Below, one piece after another: positions 1-5,439 of a stretch of DNA of 7,157 bases. Where the stretch lies: assembly GCA_035997675.1 (NCBI GenBank), contig DASYIJ010000300.1, positions 1 through 7,157 of the forward strand, given 5' to 3'. The notes beneath the pieces are model-generated. The model ran no database searches. It was not told the origin of the DNA and saw nothing but the letters and a program-made list of their open reading frames with translations. This stretch comes from JALYZC01 sp035997675. GTDB lineage: Bacteria > Actinomycetota > Thermoleophilia > Solirubrobacterales > Solirubrobacteraceae. Each line of letters begins with the position of its first letter. The first letter of the stretch is position 1. Position numbers and translations under genes: made by a program.

Positions 1-36
1 GGACGCGAGAAGGTCTACGTCCTCGAGGTCAGCTGA
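1..36 (+). CDS. C-terminal end of an unidentified protein (partial)
   Basis: Reading from the first base, frame 1 gives eleven residues (GREKVYVLEVS) and then TGA at 34-36. The alternating charged and hydrophobic pattern looks like the last beta strand of a real protein. If so, this gene converges on the minus-strand gene that ends at 29, with an 8-base overlap of the two ends, which is common in compact GC-rich genomes. Too little is present to assign a family. The other two plus frames are also open here, so the frame choice rests only on the plausible stop position. Confidence 0.4.
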   Translation, partial: GREKVYVLEVS

Positions 37-1657
37 TCGCGACGGCGCGCGCGGCATCGCGGCGTACGCGAACCACGAAATCGCCGCCGCCCGCCGACAC
101 CACGGTGAATCCCTCGGCATCGAGACCGGAGCGCTCGGCGAGCGACCGGCCGTCGGCCGTCACGGCGCGCGGCCGGAAGCTCAGCCGCAGGACCTCGGTG
201 CCGCTCGGGTCGAACGTGCGATAGCCGACCGAGCGGCGTCCGTAGCTCACGCGCTGCACCACCGAGCTCGAGCCCAGGAGGTGATCCTGGCGCTGCGGAG
301 CCAGCTCGGGCAGCGCGGCCATCGCCCAGTTGAAGCTGCGCGTGTAGTCGGCGTAACCGTCGTCGAACCAGTATGCGTTGGCGAAGTCATCGCCGCAGCA
401 GGCCACACGACCGCCGTCGTCGGTGAAGTAGGTCGCGTAGTTGAGCGAGCCGATCGCGCGTCGACGGGCCTCGGGGTCCCCCGTTCGCTCGGCGTAGAGG
501 GCGTTCACCGCGCCCCAACGGGCCGTCGTGCTGCCCAGGCCGTCGTCGGAGCAGCACAGCCTCGGCCGCCCCGGTACCCGCTGCTCGTCGATCGCCCACG
601 CGCCGAAGAAGGGCCCGCGGCCGAGGAAGGTCCGCACCCACTCCGTCATGTCCCGGACGTGCGCCCCCCAGTCGGGATCGATCGACCCGGGGTTGGGATG
701 GGTGAGCAGGTAGCGCGCGGTCATCGTCGGCGACGCCTGGTTGAGGTTGCGCTGGTTGCGCGAGATGTCCTCGAAATAGCCGCTCCACTGCTGGTAGGCC
801 GCGCTCCGGGGATTGAGCGGGTAGTGCAGCACCCAACTCCACGCGATGTCCCGGGCGCGCGTGTACCCCGGCACGTCGCCGGCTCCGAGCCGGATGAGCT
901 CGTCGAACAGCCGCACCGGTGAGACGACCATCCCGCCGTAGTCCTCGCCGTGGAGCACGTTGCCGGTCCGCGCATTGACGCGAAACGGCCAGGGCGTGCG
1001 GTTGGCGTCGCCCTTCCGTACGTGGCGCGCCAGCGCGTCGGCGGCGGCGGTGGCGGCGAGGAGATAGCGGCGATCGCCGGTGAGCTCGTAGAACTGGGCG
1101 TACCCGAACCCCAGCTCGCCGACCTTGTCCGTCTCGATGCCGCCGTAGAAGCCCCGGGGCATGCCCGCCAGGCAGCGACCGTAGTCGCGGTCGCCCCCGC
1201 ACGCCGTGGCGAACGGCACGCGCGCCCACGCCCAGTTGGCCGGCGTCGTCCCGTGGGCGAGCTCGTGATCGAGCATCCGGCGGACGAGACGGATGGCGGC
1301 GCGGTCGCCGGAGTAGGCGTGCCAGGCGACCAGCGAGTCCACGAACTGGCCGTAAAGGGAGGCCGGGTTGTGCTGCCAGTAGCTCCCCTGCCCCGTCCGA
1401 CCGTCGTAGACCGAGCTCACGAGGTAGACCGGCAATCCCGTGCCCCAGCGCCGGTCGGCCGGCACCCTGGTCTCGAGAAAGCTCCAGGCGAGTCGGAGCA
1501 CACGGTCGTAGCCGCCGTTCTGCTGCGGGCGGTTCCAGGCGAGGATCCGGCCGTGCGAGTCGCGTTGGACCTTGTGGCCGAGGATCCGCGACACCGCCAG
1601 CTTCGCCGGCTTGGGCTCCGGGCGAGCCGACACGGTCACCGCCGCGAGGGCGCCCAT
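29..1657 (-). CDS. Predicted exported alpha/alpha-barrel (glycosidase-like) protein
   Basis: The reading frame gives 542 residues from the ATG at 1657. I do not recognise a named family. The repeated helix pairs rich in W, Y and G (for example 170-213, with ETDKVGELGFGYAQFYELTGD) resemble (alpha/alpha)6-toroid glycosidases, lyases and epimerases, so a carbohydrate substrate is likely but not shown. Residues about 462-540 look beta-rich and may be a separate C-terminal domain. Cysteines fall at 153, 162, 368-369 and 420-421. The last two pairs sit in matching CC-[S/G]-DD motifs, which suggests disulfides or a metal site in an exported protein. The ATG lies inside a hydrophobic stretch: in-frame codons upstream encode an Arg-rich segment followed by IALAIVAPVFV, so the true protein probably begins earlier with a signal peptide or anchor. 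The gene follows the GT39-like gene on the same strand and is probably co-transcribed with it. Coding is well supported; function is not. Confidence 0.75.
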   Translation of the reverse strand: MGALAAVTVSARPEPKPAKLAVSRILGHKVQRDSHGRILAWNRPQQNGGYDRVLRLAWSFLETRVPADRRWGTGLPVYLVSSVYDGRTGQGSYWQHNPASLYGQFVDSLVAWHAYSGDRAAIRLVRRMLDHELAHGTTPANWAWARVPFATACGGDRDYGRCLAGMPRGFYGGIETDKVGELGFGYAQFYELTGDRRYLLAATAAADALARHVRKGDANRTPWPFRVNARTGNVLHGEDYGGMVVSPVRLFDELIRLGAGDVPGYTRARDIAWSWVLHYPLNPRSAAYQQWSGYFEDISRNQRNLNQASPTMTARYLLTHPNPGSIDPDWGAHVRDMTEWVRTFLGRGPFFGAWAIDEQRVPGRPRLCCSDDGLGSTTARWGAVNALYAERTGDPEARRRAIGSLNYATYFTDDGGRVACCGDDFANAYWFDDGYADYTRSFNWAMAALPELAPQRQDHLLGSSSVVQRVSYGRRSVGYRTFDPSGTEVLRLSFRPRAVTADGRSLAERSGLDAEGFTVVSAGGGDFVVRVRRDAARAVAIS

Positions 1658-1846
1658 GACGAATACGGGCGCGACGATGGCGAGCGCGATCCGGCGCGCG
1701 ATGCGCCCACGCCGTGATGGACGGCGCGAGGCAGGCTTCCTCGACGAGGCTGGCGAGATGGTGACGGCTTTCCGATGGCTGGCGAGCGCGGGCTCGTGTG
1801 ACGAACCCCCGTGCTTCGGTGCTGGCCCCCCAGCCGCCGCGGCATC
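1658..1846 (-). other. In-frame 5' extension with signal-peptide-like segment and no start codon
   Basis: The frame of the exported protein stays open upstream of 1657 until a TAG at 1847-1849. The part nearest the gene reads RRGRIARRIALAIVAPVF and runs into MGALAAVTVSA, followed by a charged, Pro-rich stretch. This has the positive n-region, hydrophobic core and AxA-like end of a signal peptide, and the codons nearest the gene end almost all in G or C. Going through every in-frame codon I found no ATG, GTG, TTG or CTG. ATC at 1757-1759 has a GGAAAG about 8 bases upstream but would be an unusual start. An ATG at 1843-1845 is in another frame. It would join this frame if one G were added on the coding strand, for example in the G6 run at 1826-1831. 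Confidence 0.55.
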
Positions 1847-1871
1847 CTAGCGGCGGAACCTAAGCGCGGTC

Positions 1872-3437
1872 TTACGTCCCGGGATCCTGTACGACGACCA
1901 GGATCCGGTGCTTCCCGTAGGGGTCGAGCCCGCGGAGCGTGGCGAGCCGGAGGCGTCCGGGTGTGACCCGTACGGGACGGCGGAGCGACCAGCGGGCCAG
2001 GGCATAGTCGCCGATGCGAGCGTGGCGCACCGGGAGTCGAACGGCGTCGGCCGCCGAGGCGGGCGGGGACGCGGGGAGGCACCTCAGGCGGCGGCAGCCG
2101 GCGTACGGGCCGACATGCGAGATGTGGCGCACCAGCGCGATCTCGCGGATGACCGTGGGCGACGACGCCGCGCCGAGCGCAACGTCGGGGAGATAGAGAC
2201 GGAGCGGTTCGGCTCCGGAGGCGTCGGCGATGACGGCGCGGGCCGAGGTGATGGGTCCCATCTCCGCGGCCACGGCGCGCCAGTCGGGCCGCTGCAGACC
2301 GGGGCGCGTCATCATGGCGACCGTCAGGGCGAGCGAGCCGCCGCACACGACCGCCGCTGCGACCGAGCCGGCCCGGCCGGCGCGGCGCGATCCAAGCCCG
2401 GCGGCCGCCACGATCGTCAGCGGCAGCCAGGCGGCCGCAACGTTGCGCGGATTGAGCAGGTCGGCGCCCAGAGCCGCCATCCCCAGGGGGATCGCCACGG
2501 CGGAACCACCGACCGCGAGCGCCAGGAGGGCCGAGCGTCGCTCGCGGCCCCGCATTGCGAGGCCGACCGCGGCGAGGCCGACCGCCGCCACGCCGGCGAA
2601 CACGACCAACGCGCCACCGAGCCACGACGTCCGGGCGGCCGGGCCCAACGCGAACTCCCCGGCGGTCCTGCCGACGCGCTCGGCGAGCGGGCTCTCCGCG
2701 ATCCAGCCGGTCCCGTGTGTCGTGTCGACGATCCCCACCGGAAGGAGGACCAGGCCCACGGCCGCCACGCCACCGACCGCGATCGCCGATCGGCGCCCCG
2801 GCCACGCGAGCAGGAGCCAGAGCGCCTCGGGGCCGACGAGGAAGAGCGCGAAGAAGTGCGACGTCAGGGCGAGCGCCGACGCGACGGCCCAGCCGGCCAG
2901 CCACCGCAGGCTGCGGCTGCGCAGCACGGCGACGAAGCAAAGGAAGGACAGGCCGGCGAGCGTCATGTAGACGGCGTACGCCCGCGCCTCCTGCGAGTAC
3001 CAGATCAAGAACGGGTTCACGGCGGCGAGGGCCGCCGCGATGACCCCGACGCGTCGGGTGAACAGCCGCGCCCCGGCGAGATAGGCCAGCGGAACCATCG
3101 CGGTACCGGCCAGAGCGGACAGGGACCGGATTGCGGCCTCGCCGGATCCGAACACGTGGGCCCAGGCCCACGCGAGTACGAAGTAGAGGGGCGGTGTCGT
3201 CTCCTGGTTGAGCACCAGCCCGAACATGGGGCCGAGCGGTCTCCGGATCTCACTCACGGTGAGCGCCTCGTCGCCCCAGAAGCTCTGGGACGAGAGGCCC
3301 GCAAACCGCAGCCCCACGGCGACGAGCGTGAGCGCGACGACCGCGCATGCCACCCGGTCCACGTCCGGTACGGCCCAGCCCCATCGGCGCGGCAGTTCGA
3401 CCTCCACCGGCACCGGTGCGAGCCCCTCGAGCGACAC
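1872..3437 (-). CDS. GT39/ArnT-like polytopic membrane glycosyltransferase
   Basis: This 521-residue protein has about ten hydrophobic helices between residues 27 and 376 and a soluble C-terminal part of about 140 residues. It fits the GT-C fold (PMT/ArnT, glycosyltransferase family 39), whose members transfer sugars from polyprenyl-phosphate donors on the outer membrane face. Visible hallmarks are WGDEALT (54-60), with the acidic DE pair in the first external loop where the family keeps its catalytic Asp, then NQETTPPLYF (77-86), WYSQEARAY (146-154) and HFFALF (194-199). The start is a GTG at 3435-3437; an in-frame stop lies seven codons upstream (3456-3458). The nearest GAGG is about 16 bases away, so a somewhat later start is possible. 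The acceptor and sugar cannot be read from sequence. The exported protein downstream on the same strand suggests a shared envelope-glycan role (inference). Confidence 0.8.
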   Translation of the reverse strand: MSLEGLAPVPVEVELPRRWGWAVPDVDRVACAVVALTLVAVGLRFAGLSSQSFWGDEALTVSEIRRPLGPMFGLVLNQETTPPLYFVLAWAWAHVFGSGEAAIRSLSALAGTAMVPLAYLAGARLFTRRVGVIAAALAAVNPFLIWYSQEARAYAVYMTLAGLSFLCFVAVLRSRSLRWLAGWAVASALALTSHFFALFLVGPEALWLLLAWPGRRSAIAVGGVAAVGLVLLPVGIVDTTHGTGWIAESPLAERVGRTAGEFALGPAARTSWLGGALVVFAGVAAVGLAAVGLAMRGRERRSALLALAVGGSAVAIPLGMAALGADLLNPRNVAAAWLPLTIVAAAGLGSRRAGRAGSVAAAVVCGGSLALTVAMMTRPGLQRPDWRAVAAEMGPITSARAVIADASGAEPLRLYLPDVALGAASSPTVIREIALVRHISHVGPYAGCRRLRCLPASPPASAADAVRLPVRHARIGDYALARWSLRRPVRVTPGRLRLATLRGLDPYGKHRILVVVQDPGT

Positions 3438-3615
3438 CCGGCGAACGCTACGACCTCAAACCGCCGTCGATGGCCGCCCTGACCAGGCCCTAACACGGTG
3501 CCAGTCGCGGGGAAACGTGATCTACACGGGAAGCAACGGGCCGGTGCGCTCGACCGCCGGAATCCCGCAACGATCGCTCGCTGACCACCGATGCTCTCCG
3601 TGAGCGGGCAGCGGT

Positions 3616-3621
3616 TAGGGT
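3616..3621 (+). promoter_or_regulatory. Candidate -10 element (TAGGGT)
   Basis: TAGGGT, inside GGTTAGGGTGG, matches the TAnnnT pattern of many actinobacterial -10 boxes. It lies 41 bases upstream of the small barrel gene's ATG. No convincing -35 lies 16-18 bases further upstream, so this is a weak call. The rest of the 225-base gap 3438-3662 shows no ORF with coding character and no clear hairpin. Confidence 0.25.
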
Positions 3622-3651
3622 GGCATCGAGGTCGGTCCGTCCACGCACGAC

Positions 3652-3657
3652 AGGAGG
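3652..3657 (+). promoter_or_regulatory. Ribosome binding site for the ABM-like gene
   Basis: A perfect AGGAGG sits 5 bases before the ATG at 3663. It fixes that codon as the start, rather than the in-frame ATG at 3591, which would add 24 uncharacteristic residues. Confidence 0.85.
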
Positions 3658-3662
3658 CGCAC

Positions 3663-3950
3663 ATGGCTATCGCGATGCTCACCACGGTCGCCGAGGCGAC
3701 GCTTGACCAGTACGACCAGGTCGGAGCGAAGCTCGGTATCGACAGCAGCCCGCCGGAGGGCCTCGTCGTGCACGTGGCGGCTCCCAGGGAAGACGGGGGG
3801 TTCGTCGTCTTCGAGGTGTGGGAGACGCCCGACGCGTACGAGCGCTTCAGTCAGGAGAGGCTCGGACCGGCGATCGCCGAGGTCACCGAGGGGCAGGCCG
3901 GGCAGCCCGACCGCCAGCAGTGGGAAGTCCACAACGTGATCAAGCCGTAG
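3663..3950 (+). CDS. Small dimeric alpha/beta-barrel (ABM-like) protein
   Basis: The protein has 95 residues from the ATG that follows AGGAGG. It resembles the dimeric alpha/beta-barrel superfamily that includes antibiotic biosynthesis monooxygenase (ABM) domains. A first strand (MAIAMLTTV) is followed by a helix (TLDQYDQVGAKLG, 13-25), then the strand LVVHVAA (34-40), the strand GGFVVFEVWET (45-55) and the helix DAYERFSQERLGPAIAEV (57-74). The EVWE strand followed by an aromatic-rich helix with an RLGPA-type end is typical of this group. Members often act as homodimers and some oxidise aromatic substrates without cofactors, but many have no known role, and no catalytic residue is evident here. 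It ends 12 bases from the convergent AHSA1-like gene. It appears to be a single-gene unit with its own strong ribosome binding site. Confidence 0.8.
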   Translation: MAIAMLTTVAEATLDQYDQVGAKLGIDSSPPEGLVVHVAAPREDGGFVVFEVWETPDAYERFSQERLGPAIAEVTEGQAGQPDRQQWEVHNVIKP

Positions 3951-3962
3951 CGGCCGGAGCGG

Positions 3963-4427
3963 TCAGCCGTCGGCCAGACGCTCCGCCAAGCGATCGAAGA
4001 AGCGTCCCCATCCATCGCCCGCGGCCTTGTACACCTCGGCCGGCAGGTGGCCACGCTGCTCCAACCGCATCTCGGTCCGGCCGTCGCCGAGATCCGTGAG
4101 GACGACGGTCACCGCCTCCCACGAGTCCTCGCCGGGCTGGTCGGAGATCGTGAACACGAGCCGCTCGGGCGCGACCACCTCGCGGTACTCGCCCTTCCAC
4201 CGGATCTCCCGGCGCTCGGGGCCGTAGAACATCGTCAGGCGCCACCGGCCGCCCTCGCGGACGTCCATCGAGACCGTCGAGATGGGGATGTCGGCCTCGC
4301 GGCCGCCGTACCAGTCCGCGAAGCGCTCGGGCTCGGTCCACTCGCTCCAGACGCGCTCGCGCGGCGCATCGAGGACGCGGGTGATCGCGACCCCCACATC
4401 GGCGTCGGGGGGCAGCGGCTCAGCCAT
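3963..4427 (-). CDS. AHSA1/SRPBCC (START-like) domain protein
   Basis: From the ATG at 4425-4427 the protein has 154 residues, the usual length for the bacterial AHSA1-like branch of the SRPBCC ligand-binding fold. Signs are the opening strand ITRVLDAPRERVWSEWTEPERFADWYG (15-41), VREGGRWRL (57-64), a beta-rich middle with VFTISDQPGEDSW (91-103), GRTEMRLEQ (117-124) and the closing amphipathic helix DGWGRFFDRLAERLA (138-152). The fold forms a hydrophobic cavity; the ligand is unknown. Two adjacent ATGs are available: AAGGGA at 4435-4440 is 7 bases from the second and 4 from the first (4428-4430), so the second is chosen. The start lies inside the end of the ArsR gene (8-base overlap), implying translational coupling. 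ArsR-AHSA1 pairs are a recurrent bacterial arrangement in which the regulator controls its neighbour. Confidence 0.88.
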   Translation of the reverse strand: MAEPLPPDADVGVAITRVLDAPRERVWSEWTEPERFADWYGGREADIPISTVSMDVREGGRWRLTMFYGPERREIRWKGEYREVVAPERLVFTISDQPGEDSWEAVTVVLTDLGDGRTEMRLEQRGHLPAEVYKAAGDGWGRFFDRLAERLADG

Positions 4428-4758
4428 CATCGTGTCCCTTCTCCGGCGTTTGCAGGCGCGCCTCGAGGCGGTCGAAGCTGCCCTCCCAGAACCGACGGTA
4501 CCCGTCGAGCCAGCCGGCGGCGTCCTCGAGCGGCGCTCCCCGCAGCCGCGAGGGCCGAAGCTGCGCCGTGCGGCCGCGCGTGATGAGCCCCGCATGCTCG
4601 AGCACCTTGAGATGCTTGGAGACGGCCTGCACCGTGATCGGGAACGGCGCGGCGAGTTCGTTCACGGTGGCGTCTCCCTCCGCCAGTCGCCCCAGTATCG
4701 CCCGGCGCGTGGGGTCGGCGAGCGCCGCGAAGGTCGTGCTGAGTTGGTCGACTGTCAT
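4420..4758 (-). CDS. ArsR-family winged-helix transcriptional repressor
   Basis: This 112-residue protein carries a complete ArsR winged helix: LADPTRRAILGRLAEGDATVNELA (13-36), then ITVQAVSKHLKVLEHAGLITRGR (41-63), with the recognition helix about 44-54, followed by the wing. The C-terminal YRRFWEGSFDRLEARL helix (87-102) is typical of the subgroup paired with AHSA1 proteins. There is no cysteine in the protein and no CVC metal box, so a metal sensor of the classic ArsR/SmtB type is unlikely; it may sense an organic ligand or be controlled through its partner. The start ATG at 4756-4758 has GAGGG 9 bases upstream. It should bind as a dimer in the AT-rich region just upstream, where a 16-base dyad is seen, and so repress itself, the AHSA1-like gene and perhaps the divergent reductase. 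Confidence 0.92.
   Translation of the reverse strand: MTVDQLSTTFAALADPTRRAILGRLAEGDATVNELAAPFPITVQAVSKHLKVLEHAGLITRGRTAQLRPSRLRGAPLEDAAGWLDGYRRFWEGSFDRLEARLQTPEKGHDDG
4435..4440 (-). promoter_or_regulatory. Ribosome binding site for the AHSA1-like gene inside arsR
   Basis: AAGGGA on the minus strand lies within the last codons of the ArsR gene. It is 7 bases from the ATG at 4427 and 4 bases from the ATG at 4430, which favours the second ATG. Confidence 0.65.
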
Positions 4759-4767
4759 CCTTGATCA

Positions 4768-4772
4768 CCCTC
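4768..4772 (-). promoter_or_regulatory. Ribosome binding site for the ArsR gene
   Basis: GAGGG (within AGAGGGTGA) on the minus strand, 9 bases before the ATG at 4758, supports that start codon. A second, closer AAGG directly abuts the ATG and is too near to be the main site. Confidence 0.6.
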
Positions 4773-4773
4773 T

Positions 4774-4803
4774 TGGTTTATCAAATGACCAGTTGAGTAT
4801 CGT
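4774..4803 (+). promoter_or_regulatory. Candidate promoter for the reductase-flavoprotein operon
   Basis: On the plus strand TTGGTT (4774-4779) and TATCGT (4798-4803) are 18 bases apart, and the spacer contains the whole dyad 4781-4796. If both are real, a repressor bound at the dyad would shut off this promoter as well as the leftward one. The -35 match is poor. Confidence 0.25.
4781..4796. promoter_or_regulatory. Imperfect palindrome, candidate ArsR operator
   Basis: TCAAATGACCAGTTGA is a dyad with 6 of 8 base pairs matched: the outer arms are TCAA and TTGA, and TG pairs with CA near the centre. It sits in the only clearly AT-rich patch between the divergent ArsR and reductase genes. Size, symmetry and place suit a winged-helix dimer. 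Assignment to this ArsR is inference from position. Confidence 0.5.
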
Positions 4804-4823
4804 ACCGGGCGAACCGGACGCAA
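4796..4823 (-). promoter_or_regulatory. Candidate promoter for the ArsR-AHSA1 operon
   Basis: On the minus strand a -35-like TTGCGT (4818-4823) and a -10-like GATACT (4796-4801) are separated by 16 bases. This would place the transcription start near 4790, inside the dyad at 4781-4796, and give a leader of about 30 bases. Binding there would block initiation. Matches to consensus are moderate. Confidence 0.3.
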
Positions 4824-4832
4824 GCGACCGAC

Positions 4833-4839
4833 AAGGGAG
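4833..4839 (+). promoter_or_regulatory. Ribosome binding site for the reductase gene
   Basis: AAGGGAG, 6 bases before the ATG at 4846, confirms that start. Confidence 0.75.
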
Positions 4840-4845
4840 ATCAGC

Positions 4846-5424
4846 ATGGGAAGAATCGTCGTGACCGAGTTCGTCTCGCTGGACGGCGTCGTGGAGGATC
4901 CGGGCGGGTCCGAGGACTACAAGCACGGAGGCTGGAGCTTTGAGTTCAGCCGCGGTGAGGAGGGCGACAAGTTCAAGCTCGACGAAGCGTTCGATGCCGC
5001 GGCCCTGCTGCTCGGACGGGTGACCTACGAGGGCTTCGCCAAGGCCTGGCCGACTCGGGACGACGAGTTCGCCGACCGGTTCAACAGCATGCCCAAGTAC
5101 GTCGTCTCCTCGACCCTCGAGGACCCCGAGTGGAACAACTCGACGGTGCTCAAGGGCGACGTCGCCGAGCAGGTGTCCAAGCTCAAGCAGGAGCAGGATG
5201 GGGACATCTACGTCCACGGCAGCCCGCAGCTCGTGCAGACGCTGCTCGAGAACGACCTCGTCGACGAGCTCCGTCTGATGGTCTTCCCGGTCGTGCTCGG
5301 GAGCGGGAAGCGCCTGTTCGGCGACACGAGCGACAAGAAGGGGCTCAAGCTCGCGGATTCCAGGACCGTCGGTGACGGCGTCGCGATCCTCGTCTACGAG
5401 CCGACGGCCAACGACGGGGCCTGA
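4846..5424 (+). CDS. RibD C-terminal/dihydrofolate-reductase-like protein
   Basis: The protein has 192 residues, full length for the stand-alone RibD-C family (YyaP/YwjB type), which has the dihydrofolate reductase fold and is expected to bind NADPH. Features seen in order are the first strand IVVTEFVSLDGVVEDPGG (4-21), the helix and strand AALLLGRVTYEGFAKAWP (52-69), KYVVSSTL (84-91) and the C-terminal block GDIYVHGSPQLVQTLLENDLVDEL (119-142) with FPVVLGSGKRLF (147-158). These include the glycine-bearing GSPQLV loop expected near the dinucleotide. The substrate is unknown; it is not a housekeeping folA by sequence, and it lacks the RibD deaminase domain. It is divergent from the ArsR gene across an 87-base region and is followed after 15 bases by a flavoprotein gene, so the two probably form an operon. 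Reductases of this kind are often found near ArsR-AHSA1 pairs in actinobacteria. Confidence 0.9.
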   Translation: MGRIVVTEFVSLDGVVEDPGGSEDYKHGGWSFEFSRGEEGDKFKLDEAFDAAALLLGRVTYEGFAKAWPTRDDEFADRFNSMPKYVVSSTLEDPEWNNSTVLKGDVAEQVSKLKQEQDGDIYVHGSPQLVQTLLENDLVDELRLMVFPVVLGSGKRLFGDTSDKKGLKLADSRTVGDGVAILVYEPTANDGA

Positions 5425-5439
5425 TCGCCACGCGCGAAA

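Noticed and set aside
387..1229. Open frame of 280 codons on the minus strand, within the exported protein gene
   Set aside because: Arg-rich shadow in another frame of the same strand; no domain features.
1636..3171. Long open frame (511 codons) on the minus strand, overlapping the GT39-like gene
   Set aside because: Its translation is extremely Arg-, Gly- and Pro-rich with no domain character. It is an out-of-frame shadow made possible by very high GC; the GT39-like frame has clear motifs and membrane helices.
1908..3482. Long open frame (524 codons) on the plus strand, antisense to the GT39-like gene
   Set aside because: The product is low-complexity, rich in R, G, E and D, without a recognisable fold. 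It is an antisense shadow of the GC-rich codons.
3591..3662. Upstream in-frame ATG extending the ABM-like protein by 24 residues
   Set aside because: The perfect AGGAGG lies inside this stretch just before the ATG at 3663, and the added residues do not resemble the family's N terminus.
3945..3975. Possible bidirectional terminator between the convergent ABM-like and AHSA1-like genes
   Set aside because: Only a short GGCCG/CGGCC pairing with a 14-base loop and no T-run; it could arise by chance in DNA this GC-rich.
4431..4595. Longer N terminus for the AHSA1-like protein
   Set aside because: The extra residues are Arg/Ser-rich and are simply the ArsR gene read in another frame; the ribosome binding site supports the start at 4427.
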